Shown: positions 33,208 to 44,972, numbered from the stretch's first letter. The stretch: 64,000 bases of DNA from Undaria pinnatifida (GCA_012845835.1 JABAKD010000012.1:13330195-13394194); one strand, 5' to 3'. Program-made: numbers and translations. The notes: generated from the letters alone by a model not told the origin.

Positions 33208-33681
33208 TGTTAAGCGCATGTTCACGAAAGACCCGCGAGGCAACTGGAAATCAAAGGAAGAATAAGGGGGAAGGGAGGACAAGAAAAACGAAGAGCAGAT
33301 CCTAGAAACTGGCTGAAAACGGCATTGGGCATATGTGCGTAGCTAGCTGTAGATATTAAGAGAGTTCCTTGGAATGGTCGTTGTGGACCTGATGCAGTAT
33401 TTTTGGCTATTCCAGGTTGATTGTGTTGTTTAGATCCTAAAGCGGCCATGTAGATACATCTGTGGCGGGAGATCGATATGATGCGGCGGGGAACTACTGT
33501 GCTAATATGGCATCCCGCGCACACGGTGGCGCATGAAATATTTACCCTTCCCAAGCCCTTTGGGCTAAGAAAGAAGCAACCAACGACCACAAGATAAACA
33601 ACGGAAAGCGGTGCCACCCAGTACCGATACCTTCTGTGACCCTTACTACCCAACAGCACCTTGACAGATGGCGTCGTCGGC
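33208..33681 (+). repeat. Possible LTR and primer-binding site
   Basis: TGTTAAGCGC at 33208 and CCTTGACA ending at 33666 could be LTR termini (TGTTAAG against inverse TGTCAAG). Two bases later comes TGGCGTCGTCGGC (33669-33681), identical to the start of the TRIM primer-binding site at 63499. No partner LTR was found, and the RT fragment next to it lies on the opposite strand, so this is a tentative relic. Confidence 0.35.
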
Positions 33682-33689
33682 GCAGTACC

Positions 33690-34022
33690 ACTCAACGCCC
33701 AGCTTGAGGAGAGGGTTGTGGAGAATTAGATTAGTCCGGCGGTCAGTTATTGGTCGAGGACGGCATCAGTATTTTCGGCTAGGATGGGCTTGATCCGGCA
33801 TGGGCAGGAGGTGGAGGGGGTGCTGTTCAATGGTACGGTGATATTTAACGGCCACAAAGAGCACGGACTGGAGTCGGTCTTAAACGTGGAGGAGACGTCC
33901 TGAAACTTGCAGAGGACGTCGCCCAACTTGTCGATCACCGACGGCGACCATTCAGAACCGTTAAGGGCGAAGGTGGCATCGTGTAGGTGTAGCGTCACAG
34001 GCGATCCCAGAGGCGGAGACAA
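33690..34022 (-). pseudogene. Gypsy pol fragment upstream of RT
   Basis: On the minus strand the protein VIDKLGDVLCKFQDV, then PLNITVPLNSTPST, PCRIKPILAENTDAVLDQ and LTAGLI matches the segment between protease and RT in Ty3/gypsy polyproteins. Two stops (after VLDQ and after LTAGLI) interrupt it where related elements have Tyr and Gln codons. Similarity fades near 33700. Traces of the upstream region may continue to about 34640 in other frames, without clear motifs. Confidence 0.65.
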
Positions 34023-34860
34023 GTGATTCGTTGGTCAGTGTCCGTGCGTGGCAGGAGCTGCGGTCACGGAACCTTCATTCAGTCGAGGGCGGTGTCAGCT
34101 GGAGCGGTGGGCCCTCGTCGGCCACCGGAATGTGGTCGTGGAGGGCGTGCACGTTTGGGATGTGGGGGGGTGAAGGGAAATCTGACGAACGGTGGCCAAG
34201 AAGGGATAGCGGCACTTAGACTAGTGGTGAAGAGGAGGTTCCAAGGAGGTAGCAATGCTCGAGGTCGGTGGATCCAAGGAGTGGGACGGTTGGCGCCCGC
34301 CGGAGACGAAAAGTGCAGAATCGGAAGGGAGGCCTCCACGGGGAAGCAGATTTACCATGCTGTTCCCTGTAAACGATGAAGCACCTGATGGACACACCAG
34401 GTTGGCCTCGACCAGAGGTGGATAAGAAAGCGAAATCACTTGGGCGCCGGCATATCGCAGGCGATAGACTTCGCTCGAGGACCGGTCATCGGGGATGTAG
34501 GCGGCGGCTCCGTCTGGATCGTGATGGAATATGGAGAGTGAGCCAAGAGTTGGCCGGGGGATATGGAGATGAAGCGCGGTATACGAGCGTCGCTAGAAGC
34601 ACACCAGGCTGCCTTGCCCGTGGCGAATAGACCCGTATCACAAAAATTGTGTATCTGTCGTAGGGGATCATGTAGCATCGTGTGCCTCGTCGACAACACG
34701 TGCGTGGCGTACATATTTTTTGCGAGCACATTACATATTTTGCCAACGCAAAGGCAGCAACTTCAGCGGACCGATTGTCTATCGCTTACCTTCTATCGTG
34801 TTATTGGAATTGTCCCACCGAACCATCCACCCAGCCACCCACCCACTCTACCCCACTCAT
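34023..34860. other. Probable remnant of the same gypsy fragment
   Basis: Several short minus-strand frames overlap here. Position and composition suggest degraded gypsy sequence upstream of the RT linker, but no catalytic motif was recognised. Confidence 0.3.
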
Positions 34861-34863
34861 CCG

Positions 34864-35688
34864 GCACCTAACCACCACACTCCACCCCATCGCACCACGC
34901 AACGCCACTCCACTCCATTCCACTCCACACATCACACCACCCTGCATCACACCCCATCTCACCAAACCACACCACACAACACCACACCACACCTCACCAC
35001 ACCGCACCACTCCACACCACACCACACCACACCACACCACACCACACCACACCACACCACACCACACCACACCACACCACACCACACCACACCACACCAC
35101 ACCACACCACACCACACCACACCACACCACACCACACTACACCACACCACACCACACCACACCACACCACACCACACCACACCACACCACACCACACCAC
35201 TCCACACGCACCGCACCGCACCGCACCACACCACACCACACCACACCATACCATACCATACAACCACACCACACCACACCACACCACACCACACCACACC
35301 ACACCACACCACACCACACCACACCACACCACACCATACCATACCATACAACCACACTACACCACACCACACCACACCACACCACACCACACCACACCAC
35401 ACCACACCACACCACACCACACCACACCACACCACACCACACCACACCACACCACACTGCACCACACCACACCACACCACACCACACCACACCACACCAC
35501 ACCACACCACACCACACCACACCACACCACACCACACCACACCACACCACACCACACCACACCACACCACACCACACCACACCACACCACACCACACCAC
35601 ACCACACCACACCACACCACACCACACCACACCATACCACACCACACCACACCACACCACACCACACCACACCACACCACACCACACC
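34864..35688. repeat. (ACACC)n pentanucleotide array
   Basis: About 825 bp of ACACC/ACCAC repeats, degenerate at the left (34864-35015) and nearly pure further right, with a few variants (CATACC, CACTCC, CACTAC). Long frames in both directions (His-Thr-Pro or Val-Trp-Cys-Gly repeats) are artefacts. It directly abuts the reversed G-run repeat at 35690. Confidence 0.95.
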
Positions 35689-35689
35689 T

Positions 35690-35990
35690 AAAGCCCCTCC
35701 CTCCCCTCACCGGATATTCGACTTACAGGATTCATTTTATAAACTCATGCGTTTCCTTCCACAGCTGTCAGATTTTGTCCCCCTCAAAAACGGGTTTTAC
35801 AGTTTACGCGCACGGACTGCCTAACATCACCCTGTTGACCCTGATAGTTACACTGTAATTACAAGGGGAGTCGCCGACTTATATCCTTAATGAGGACATA
35901 CAACCCGTAATACGCGCGATCGGAGTATCACACACAGCTTTGCAAAGATGAGTTTCGACAAAATATTCGATCTCACAGCTGGAGTGCTCT
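35690..35990 (-). repeat. Reversed G-run repeat copy
   Basis: Reading backwards, leader ACTCCAGCTGTGAGATCG... runs through AAAACCCGTTTTTGAGGGGG, CCTGTAAGTCGAATATCCGG and TGAGGGGAGGGAGGGGCTTT. The pentanucleotide array then begins exactly where other copies have GGGCTTTAGGT. Confidence 0.85.
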
Positions 35991-36188
35991 CGTCGCTCCG
36001 CTCCACCTTGCCCGGCCCTGTCTTGCCTGACATCTGGTTTCTAGGGAGACAAGAAGAACGCCTGCCAGGTATATGAGGGGGCAATACAATTGGGGGCAAT
36101 ACAATAACTACATTATATAAGGGGGATTTACCGTTACATGTGCAGTTAAAACACTGAGAGCGGAATACTTGTATAGTGGTATCGTGGG
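35991..36188. other. Spacer between arrays
   Basis: No gene or repeat was recognised. Confidence 0.4.
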
Positions 36189-36548
36189 CAAGTGGGAGTG
36201 GGGTGGGGTGGGGTGGGGTGGGGTGGGGTGGGGTGGGGTGGGGTGGGGTGGGGTGGGGTGGGGTGGGATGGGGTGGGGTGAAGTGGTGTGGGGTGGGGTG
36301 GGGTGGGTTGGGGTGGGGTAAGGTGTGGTGGGGTGGGGTAGGGTGGGGTGGGGTGGGGTGGGGTGGGGTGGGGTGGCGTGGAGTGCGGTGTGATGGGTTG
36401 GGGTGGGGTGGGGTAGGGTAGGATGGGGTGGGGTGGGGTGAAGTGGGATAGGGTGAGATGGATCGGATAGGGTAAGGTGAGGTGGAGTAGGGTAGGGTGG
36501 GGCGGGGCTAAGTGAGGCGGAGCGGGGCAAGGCGGGGCGGGGCGGGGC
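36189..36548. repeat. (GGGTG)n pentanucleotide array
   Basis: About 360 bp of GGGTG units, pure on the left and degrading to GGGTA, GGATG and GGGCG on the right. The plus strand is G-rich. Confidence 0.95.
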
Positions 36549-39500
36549 GTGTAGCATGTCAAGATGGCCATATTGCATGCGGTCTGATCTTGAATTTACG
36601 ACGGTGTGGTCGCTGCTGCCTACTTAATTGTATTATCCCTTAATAGAAATATCGTACAGTCCAGGCAGTTGGGCCTTGTCATGTCCTTGTATCACAGTAA
36701 AATTTAATTATGTTGCTTTTCCCCAATGAGCGATGAAAACGATGTTTCCACAACAGTCCAGATCCTTCAAATTTTGTCTGTGCTCACAGAAAGTGCTAAG
36801 AAATTATTTCGATCTAGAATAAAAAACAAGTTTATGGAAAAGGAAGGCGCGGCGCTCGTGGGTCATATTCCGCCGCGAGGCGGCGTGCAACGTGCGCGGT
36901 GCGATCTCAACGGCACTAGCAAAAATCAAAAGGTCGTTTACATTGCCATGTCATCATGACCGTCTTGCATGCAGCATGGTTTTGCTGTTGCATGTATAGA
37001 CTGCCTTCTCCACCTTACGCATGTGGTGTGTGTCAATATCGCCGCGACGCACGAAACCTTATCTTGCGATGATATGATTCCTCATCGTATCGCATCGATT
37101 AGACCCTGAACACGCAACTTGATATGAACCCGCGCGCCCCAGATTATGCCTTCAACAGGATGTGCTGGCGCTGCATCTGGGGATCAAACAGCCTTCACCA
37201 GTTGAGTTGGTGGCCCCTGTTCAACACACAAGAACACCGAGGCGGGAACACTTTGATACTTTTAAGGCATACATTACAATATATATGGTCCGTCACGTTT
37301 TTCGGCGCATGCTACGGTATAGGTTCACATAATGTTTTTTTAGGCTCCCTAGTTGAGTAGCTGAATTCCGACTTCGGATACGATTGAACGTGCAACCCGA
37401 TGATCAAAGCCATGGCCTAGGTATAAATTACCCAACACCGTCGAATTATACAAACGGTATGCCAAGGATATTGGAAGATTGGGTTGTTCTTCGGTTGGGG
37501 GGGTGCGTCAATCAGAAACGCGCTGGCCAGAAAATCTTGCCCCTACCGTACCACACGCCTTCCGGTTATTTCCGCACCAAACGCTGCTCGCTTTACCGAG
37601 GGGCCGTGTGTGGCGCCATCGCGAAATGAAGTGTTAGGTGGCAAGTCTTGGTGAGGCGCGGCTGAGTAAAGTCTAAACGCATTTATAGACCGGCAGGGCG
37701 CACGACGACTGACTGTGTGATAAGCGCGAACCCGCCGCAATAATACCGAAATCAAGTACGCGGCTGTTGTTTTAGAAACTACCAAGCATTTACTTTTTAC
37801 CCCGGCAATGGCTTCGACGTGAGCTTTCTATTTCAGCTCGTGACCATACGATGCGAACCACCAGGGCCTCAACATCGACGCGGGTCGTCCCGAGCGTAGG
37901 ATAAGGTAGGCCTTTCACTGGATTGACTGTCAATATGTTCGCCTGGGTTTTACCATAGAAAACAACTTCTAGAGTAGCTGAATCATGAGTATTCGTTTCC
38001 GACGACCGGAACATTGGTCCTGGGGTCGCTGAAAAACACCATGGTGTAGTACTATTTGCTGGGTCGTATTTCTGGGATTGCTTCGTATCACGTTCTTGGG
38101 ATGCAATTGCATGGTTTAACGGCACTACACCTTGCGGCTTTCTGGCATAAGACAGTCTTCAAGTCCCCATGCACCCTTGGAGAACTACAAAGCCGTGGCG
38201 ATGTACATGTATGGATTATGAAGAAACCTATGGCGGTTTACTCTGCTGTTCGACTGGTACACTCTCGGAAGCAAAACATACTGCCAATAGCGGCATGCCA
38301 CACACTATTGGGCGTACGAAGTAACGTCATACCGAGTTTGCCTATCTGGTATAATATGTATACAGCGGGGAGGCCCATGCGGGTTCAAACGTCTGTGATC
38401 GATACGTTTGCAAATTCGACCTTCCCTGCGTCCAACCCGTCATAGCAGTGTGCCTTACGCTGTCATGTCCTGCGTTGTAGACATTTTCATAATTATACAG
38501 GGGTTGGTCACCTTCGTGAGCGTATTAGGAGCGGTTACTATTGTTTTATGACATCTCAAAAGAGAAATTAAACTGCATTACGATATAGCTCCGTTCACTA
38601 GATAAAAATAGTCGGATTGATATAGACAACAAGCCCCCTCGACCAACGAACTAAAGTTGGAGCACTCGAGAATCACAATGGAATAGGTTAGGACACTTGC
38701 AGTAAGATTCAAGCAAGTGAACAGTAGAACCAAGTTGATTTGGTAATTCGTTTTGATAGTTGTTCGATATTTGACTGTCGCTTCCATTCGGGGGTCGTGT
38801 TAAGGAGAGGTTCATTGTTACACAGCACTAAAGGAGGCGAGGCATTTTCTTGTGACTTGAGGAAAAAAGAGCGGCAGAGTGCTCGCGACGATCGGCGTAC
38901 AATACGCGCTACGGGGTATCATGCAGTACCTGGCAGAGCAGAGCCGTAAGGGATACGAGCTTCTCAACAGAGGAAATACCCTATATCGTTGGAATGCCAG
39001 TGGATTTTTTATCGGGCTAGGCTGACAAACTTTCCAAAAAAACACAGTTTGGGGGTATGCTATTAATATAGTACTTCTCAAGTCAGGAGCCTCAGAAAAA
39101 ATGGGTAAAAGCGTTAGAATACCGTAGCATGCGCCTAGGTCAGTGTCGGCATGCGCTCGCGCAGTTCGCCCCCGGGTTGTCGAATACAATAAAGATTGGA
39201 AGATTGGCCATTCGAGGCCCCCCTCAAGTTGAATGTGACCGTTTAGTGAGCTGAGGGAGATTCCCCTCTGATCAGAGTGCTCGGCGCATATAATGTTCCC
39301 TTGATTGCTTCTTCTAGTAACTGGTCTGTAGTGCTACATAAACGTTTGTTTGGGCATGACATTCTTAAGAGTATACTTATATCAGTTCAATTTCAGGGTT
39401 TTTGAGGTCGTTGATAAGAAGCGCGTGGGGGAAGAGCGGAGGGAGAGGAGAGAGAGAGAGAGATCGGGTGTTGCGCTTCCATTGCGGAGAGCATTGTGCA

Positions 39501-39608
39501 AGAACAGTCAAAGAATGGCACGAGTGTTTCATTTTTCATGAGTAGGTTATTATAGAGATTGGACATTACATTGCAGGCGCGCTTTGCTGCTCAAAGCTCC
39601 AACGAGCA
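36549..39608. other. Three kilobases without recognised features
   Basis: Unlike the rest of the window, this stretch has almost no microsatellites (one short AG tract near 39445), no G-runs and no copy of the dispersed families. Open frames are 129 codons or shorter and lack known domains. One frame (36726-36959) begins MSDENDVSTTVQILQILS with mixed composition and could be an exon, but no splice partner was found. It may be single-copy intergenic DNA or very old transposon remains. Confidence 0.4.
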
Positions 39609-40038
39609 TGTTCGATATAGCTTGTCTCAACGAACAAAGTAGGAACAACGATGGTCACGAAGGATCGTCCGACGGGGTATTGTCGGATTACCCGACGGTG
39701 CATTGCGGAATATTATATCATGGGAAGGACACGTGGAATAGTCCCGAAGGTCCTTGTAGACTGTTCCTGGAACCAATCTAGGAACACGTGGAAATATGAG
39801 AATGTAGCACCTGTAGTATTTGGGAATTTGGGGCGTTGAGAATATTGCCTGGTGTGGAGCGAGATGGCTTCGCCCACTCGCCTCACTCCATCTCTTTCCC
39901 TCTTATCAGCATCCGGGACCAGCTAATAAAGACATCTATATACCATCTTCTTCACACTGTGTGTTGCAGTGAAGCTCGCGCCCTGAGACTGGGCTGCTGG
40001 GAGCACATTATTCTTCGCATAACCGATTTAATCCAACA
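39609..40038 (+). repeat. 5' LTR of the young copia element
   Basis: 430 bp, TGTTCG to CCAACA. It contains AATAAAG near 39926 and TATATACC near 39939, possible processing or promoter signals. The LTR is the expected promoter. Confidence 0.95.
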
Positions 40039-40069
40039 CGTTAACGAGCTTTACGTTTGAATCGGAACA

Positions 40070-43000
40070 ATGCCTGGAAGTGAGCATGACCAAGAGGAGG
40101 CCGGCTCACAAGAAGAAATGATGGTCTTGCTGAGATCATTGGTATCCCGACAAGATCGACTGGAAGAGCGGATGGCCAGCGACCGGGGCCGTGGAGAGGC
40201 CCAGTCCAACCCTGGCAGGGAACGCCAAGATGGAGTCGTAACCGGTGGGAACTTGCAAGCCCCTGGTGGTGGTGTACACGTAGACGAGATTAGGTATGAC
40301 GAATCCGTTGAGAGTTCAGGTGTAAATGTAGGCCCTCGTGAATTCAGTAGTATAAAGCAGGCAGTCCCCAAATTCAGCGGTAAACCTGAGGAATTCCCCG
40401 TATGGAGTAAGCGGTTCGAAGCGTTCGTATCGATGAGTGGGTGTTTGGGTTCTATGCTTACAGACATAGAGGTAGCTGTAGGTGACACAACCACAGACAC
40501 GCAATACTTTATTTCGCAAGGTTTGAGCCGTCCACACATCAAGAATGCGCGGGTTGCATGGATATGTCTGACTGAGAGCATGACTGATACTGACCTATTA
40601 GACAGAGTGTTTGCCAGGCAATCGCCAAGCGGTGCTTGGAGAATGCTTCGGGATTGGTTTCTTCCGAAATCAGTTGCCACACAGGTCAAATGGTCGGACG
40701 CGTTTGATGCAGTGAAAATGGAGAAGGGTGAGGAGCCCATGAAATTCTTCAGTCGCGTAGACAAGATTGTTGGTACTCTTGCTTCGCTTGGTGTGCCGAA
40801 ATCAGAAGGAGAGGTGAACCGCAAACTGGTACGAGTTCTTACAGCTGACTACGAGATAGAACAACGCACGCTCTTGTACCGCGATGAAATCACCCGAGCT
40901 GAAATAGAGAGCATTGTCAGGCAGAGGCACCTGAGACTTCCCGTGTCAAAAGGAAAGAACGTGGGTCAGGCACTGTTTTCGAATGGTGCTGCCCGAGGTG
41001 GCCGCGGAGGTGGGCGTGGAGGTAACCGTGGAGGTGGTCGCGGATCCAACCGTAACAATGTTAGGTCGCGAAACAAGGAATCAGCGAATGCTGATGCTAG
41101 CCAGGGTAGCGAAGGTAGAGGCAGCCCCCCCACCCCCAAGCAGACCATCCCCCAATCAGAGTATGATAAGGTGAAGGGTAAGTGTATCCGTTGCTTGGAA
41201 CCCGGACACATGTGGTACCAGTGCAAGGCTCGTGTCACCCCGGCTTCGGAGAGGACGTCTGGCGAAGGTGCACAGGAACAAAACAACAGTGGTGAGACTG
41301 TGTGCTGTCTTGCGAATGCTATGTTTAGCCGTAGTGATGACTCGTGTACTGAGGAACGTAGTGAGAGCATAACAGAGAGCTTAGCTGAGAAATGGATAGC
41401 AGACAGTGGTGCTTCATTTCACATGACTCATTCGGCTGACCTGTTGAGTGACGTACGACTGTGCGACGACAAGGTTAGGATCGGTGACAACCACCTGATC
41501 GACGTCGTGGGGTATGGCACGCTGACTGTAGTCTTCCCCGGAGATCTAACTGTTAAACTGTTAGATGTGGCATACATGCCGGACTTGGCGTTCAACTTGT
41601 TTTCGCTAATGGCCGCGCATAAGCAGGGAGTAGGATTCATGACCGAGGATGAGGGCTTGTGCATTTCTCTTTTCGATGGACGGTTGAGATTCGAGGGTGA
41701 TGGATCTAGTTACTCCAACTTCGCTTGCAGGATAGAGCCAGACAACGGCTATGTGCCGTTTCCCCTATTGACACCCGACCCCGCTGAGAACCGAGGGGAG
41801 ACTGGTTGCAATTTTCCCCTGGCGTTTCCCGTGCTTGCCCCCGGTAGCGCTGCTTCTGCTGAGACTGCTGTAGATATCAACATCTTCCACTGCGTGCATG
41901 GCCACTCTAACGAACTACTGCTGAGAGAGACCGCAAAGGCACTTGGTGTAGAACTGTTAGGGACGCTAAGACCCTGTACTGGCTGTTCTATGGCGAAAGG
42001 TTACCGCAAACCAATCCCCAGCAGTACTAAGTCACGCGCGCCAGAGAAGTTGGGACGGGTCTTTGTTGATCTAAGTGGCCCTAAGAGAACCCCTTCTCTG
42101 TTGGGTAAGAGGTATGTCATGCTAGTGAAGGATGACTTCTCTCGCTACGCCTGGGTATATTTTCTGAAGCACAAATCGGATGCAGCAGACGCGTTTAGGA
42201 AGTTTTTGGCTGATGTGCGCGCCGACGGTGTCCCCTCGAAGGTTGAGATTGTAAGGTCTGACAACGGTGGGGAATTCTTTGGTGGGGAGTTTGGAGAGGT
42301 GTGCAAACAGTTTTGCATCAAGCAGGAATTCACCAACGCGGAAAGCCCAAAGCAGAACGGTGTTGTCGAGAGAGCGCTAGGCATCATTCAGAACGCAGCG
42401 CTTGCTGCGTGCATCCAAGCCCCTATCATTTTCCCGCTCGTTCAACTACCGCCGACTGAATCCCTGTGGGCGGAAGCGGTGCACTGGTCTTGTGACGCCT
42501 TGAACCACACCGCAACCACTGCCAACCCCGGCAACAAGTCTCCGCATGAGATGTGGCATGGAGCTGCCGCACCTGCCTCGCCACACCCGTTCCTTCGCCC
42601 AGCGTACTGCCGCTGGAACCGCCCGTCCAAGTCGTCACCCCGGGCCGAGAGCTGCTTTTACCTCGGGCCGGGCATCGACCACCCAAGTGACTCTTTGCGG
42701 ATGCTCACGCGGGGGAACAGGGTGGTGGAGACTCGAGATGTGACCTGGGAGGCAACGCTTGATGTGGGAGCGGTACTATCCCAGCTGCCGGAGGTACCGG
42801 AACAGGGAGGGACGCAGGGGCTAGAAGATGCGCCAGAGCCGGGAGGGACGGAGGACTTTGTCTCCGCCCCGACGACTCCACTGCCGGTTTTGGGGAGGGG
42901 AATTCCTCACCAACTCCGTGCGGTGTCCCCGATGACGCCAGCGGTGTCTCCGATACCGCAAGCTGGCGACGAGTTTCGCGCCGAAGATGTGGAGCCGAAC

Positions 43001-44896
43001 GATACATCAGCGGTCAGCAGCGAATTATCTGACAGCGACTCTTCGTCTCAGGATGGAAGCGACGCGTCGGCCTCTGACGATGAAGCTCCAACCCCCACGG
43101 CGGTCCGGACTGCTGCACGCCAACTTGGAGCGCACATGTCAGGACCGGGCGATGGTGAAGAGATTCGGGAGGGACGTACGAGAGCGCAGACCAGGGCGCT
43201 CAATCGGGAAGCGGCAGCAGGACTGATTAGTGCGATCGGGCCCTGTGAAGGAGGCCGTGTGTTCCAGGCGCTACTGGCGGCGAATGAAGCGGAGTGTGAG
43301 AAGACGAAGTTGCCGGATTGCCTTGTCAAAGAGGCTGAACCGGAACCAACGTCATACACCGCAGCTCGTAAGTCGAAGCATTCGGACGTTTGGATGGACG
43401 CGATGAGATCGGAGTTTGATGGACTCGAAGCTGCTGGAACGTTTGTGGAGGTTTCTGAAATTCCCGCCAGTAACAATATCGTAGAGTCAAAGTGGCTCTT
43501 GAAGTGGAAGAGCGACGCGCACGGCATGATTGATAGAGCTAAGGCACGGTTGGTAGCTAAGGGCTATAGTCAGGTAGAGGGAGTTGACTACTTCGAGACT
43601 TTTGCCCCCACTGCCTCGACCACGTCTAACAGACTCATTGCAGCAATGGCGTGCAAGCTTGATTGGGACTTGAGACACTTGAACGTTGACCAGGCCTTTA
43701 TTCAGGCAGAGTTGGATACCGAGATTTTCTTGAGACTTCCTCGCGGTTGTGGCGAGATGTCCGGTAAGGTAGTCCTACTCAACAAAGCCCTTTACGGGCT
43801 AAAGCAGAGTGGCCGCTCATGGTACAAGCTACTGTCGTCAACCCTAGTAGAGTGTGGGTTTGAGCAGTGCTTGGTAGACCCGTGCGTGTTTCGACTAATG
43901 TTGAATGACGCGGTTGTGGCGATGCTGGTGGTCCACGTGGACGACATCAAGATCGCAGCGACCAAGGGGGTGACGGATTCGGTAGTAGCTGATCTCAATA
44001 AGAGATTCCCTACAAAACATCTGGGCGAGGTTACGTGGTACATGGGTAGCGAGTACAGGAGGGATCGTGAGAAGGGAACCTTGGAGATTTCACAGACTCA
44101 GTTCATCCGAAACGTTGTCGACCGTTTCGGTATCACTAAGACCAGCCCCATCCCCGCTTCACCGTCGTTGGACCTCAGGTACGTGAGTGATGAGGAACCT
44201 GTGGTGGACGCGAATTTCCGTGAAATTGTGGGGAGTTTGATGTGGATTGCGAACCAGACGAGACCTGACATCTCAAACGCAGTGCGAGCGATTGCGCGGT
44301 TCTCGCACGATCCTAAGGAAGTACACGTGAAGGCTGCTAGGAAGGTTCTCGAGTACTTGAGCGCTACAGCCCACTTGGGCTTGACTTTCAGGAAAGAGAG
44401 TAAGTTGGGGGATGTACAGTTGGAATACGACCTAGAGACGTACGTAGACGCAGACTACGCCCACAAGGCCGAGGACAGGCGTTCGGTATCTGGTGTAGCT
44501 GTTTGCTGCGGAGGAACGCTCGTATCTTGGTTTTCTAGGACGCAGAAATGCGTTACGCTCTCCACCACTGAGGCCGAGTACGTAGCGATGGCCGACGGGG
44601 TGAAGGAGGCCCTGTACGTGCGAGGAGTCTTGGTTTTCTTGATGCCTAGTCTTGGATCGCCGAGCATTGGAGTGTTTGAAGACAACAAAGGGGCGATTGA
44701 CTTGGCCAAAAACCCACTGAGTTCGTCAAACAGCAAGCACATCGATGTGAGGTACCACTTCCTGCGCGAGTTGGTGGGAAAAGGAGATTTATGCGTCAAG
44801 TACTTAAGGACGGAGGATCAACATGCGGACATTCTCACCAAGGCGATTGCTCGTGAGAGTTTTGAGAAACACCGTGACTTTTTGTTGGGGATATAA
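40070..44896 (+). CDS. Ty1/copia Gag-Pol polyprotein
   Basis: A 1,608-residue single frame starting 31 bases after the LTR. Residues 1-360 are gag, ending in a Gly/Arg-rich stretch. A zinc knuckle CIRCLEPGHMWYQC (CX2CX4HX4C) starts at residue 372. The protease motif IADSGAS has its Asp at 445. The integrase zinc region includes HCVHGHSNE and CTGC. The catalytic core has D667 (FVDLSG), D731 (RSDNGG) and E767 (VVERA), the last two 35 residues apart as expected. RT has YGLKQSGRSWY and the HVDD active site at 1289-1292. RNase H has D1460, E1501, D1538 and D1587. It would be cut by its own protease. How gag excess is achieved without a frameshift is unclear. Confidence 0.97.
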   Translation: MPGSEHDQEEAGSQEEMMVLLRSLVSRQDRLEERMASDRGRGEAQSNPGRERQDGVVTGGNLQAPGGGVHVDEIRYDESVESSGVNVGPREFSSIKQAVPKFSGKPEEFPVWSKRFEAFVSMSGCLGSMLTDIEVAVGDTTTDTQYFISQGLSRPHIKNARVAWICLTESMTDTDLLDRVFARQSPSGAWRMLRDWFLPKSVATQVKWSDAFDAVKMEKGEEPMKFFSRVDKIVGTLASLGVPKSEGEVNRKLVRVLTADYEIEQRTLLYRDEITRAEIESIVRQRHLRLPVSKGKNVGQALFSNGAARGGRGGGRGGNRGGGRGSNRNNVRSRNKESANADASQGSEGRGSPPTPKQTIPQSEYDKVKGKCIRCLEPGHMWYQCKARVTPASERTSGEGAQEQNNSGETVCCLANAMFSRSDDSCTEERSESITESLAEKWIADSGASFHMTHSADLLSDVRLCDDKVRIGDNHLIDVVGYGTLTVVFPGDLTVKLLDVAYMPDLAFNLFSLMAAHKQGVGFMTEDEGLCISLFDGRLRFEGDGSSYSNFACRIEPDNGYVPFPLLTPDPAENRGETGCNFPLAFPVLAPGSAASAETAVDINIFHCVHGHSNELLLRETAKALGVELLGTLRPCTGCSMAKGYRKPIPSSTKSRAPEKLGRVFVDLSGPKRTPSLLGKRYVMLVKDDFSRYAWVYFLKHKSDAADAFRKFLADVRADGVPSKVEIVRSDNGGEFFGGEFGEVCKQFCIKQEFTNAESPKQNGVVERALGIIQNAALAACIQAPIIFPLVQLPPTESLWAEAVHWSCDALNHTATTANPGNKSPHEMWHGAAAPASPHPFLRPAYCRWNRPSKSSPRAESCFYLGPGIDHPSDSLRMLTRGNRVVETRDVTWEATLDVGAVLSQLPEVPEQGGTQGLEDAPEPGGTEDFVSAPTTPLPVLGRGIPHQLRAVSPMTPAVSPIPQAGDEFRAEDVEPNDTSAVSSELSDSDSSSQDGSDASASDDEAPTPTAVRTAARQLGAHMSGPGDGEEIREGRTRAQTRALNREAAAGLISAIGPCEGGRVFQALLAANEAECEKTKLPDCLVKEAEPEPTSYTAARKSKHSDVWMDAMRSEFDGLEAAGTFVEVSEIPASNNIVESKWLLKWKSDAHGMIDRAKARLVAKGYSQVEGVDYFETFAPTASTTSNRLIAAMACKLDWDLRHLNVDQAFIQAELDTEIFLRLPRGCGEMSGKVVLLNKALYGLKQSGRSWYKLLSSTLVECGFEQCLVDPCVFRLMLNDAVVAMLVVHVDDIKIAATKGVTDSVVADLNKRFPTKHLGEVTWYMGSEYRRDREKGTLEISQTQFIRNVVDRFGITKTSPIPASPSLDLRYVSDEEPVVDANFREIVGSLMWIANQTRPDISNAVRAIARFSHDPKEVHVKAARKVLEYLSATAHLGLTFRKESKLGDVQLEYDLETYVDADYAHKAEDRRSVSGVAVCCGGTLVSWFSRTQKCVTLSTTEAEYVAMADGVKEALYVRGVLVFLMPSLGSPSIGVFEDNKGAIDLAKNPLSSSNSKHIDVRYHFLRELVGKGDLCVKYLRTEDQHADILTKAIARESFEKHRDFLLGI

Positions 44897-44972
44897 GTTT
44901 TCCGTCGTAAATTGCTTTTGGGAGTTGCCAGTGTTGTTGGAGGCTTGTTAGTTGATCCAGCGCCAGGGAGGG

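Noticed and set aside
34682-35824. Open frames of up to 380 codons in both directions
   Set aside because: They translate the ACACC array into His-Thr-Pro or Val-Trp-Cys-Gly repeats, because a pentamer array without stops is open in every frame.
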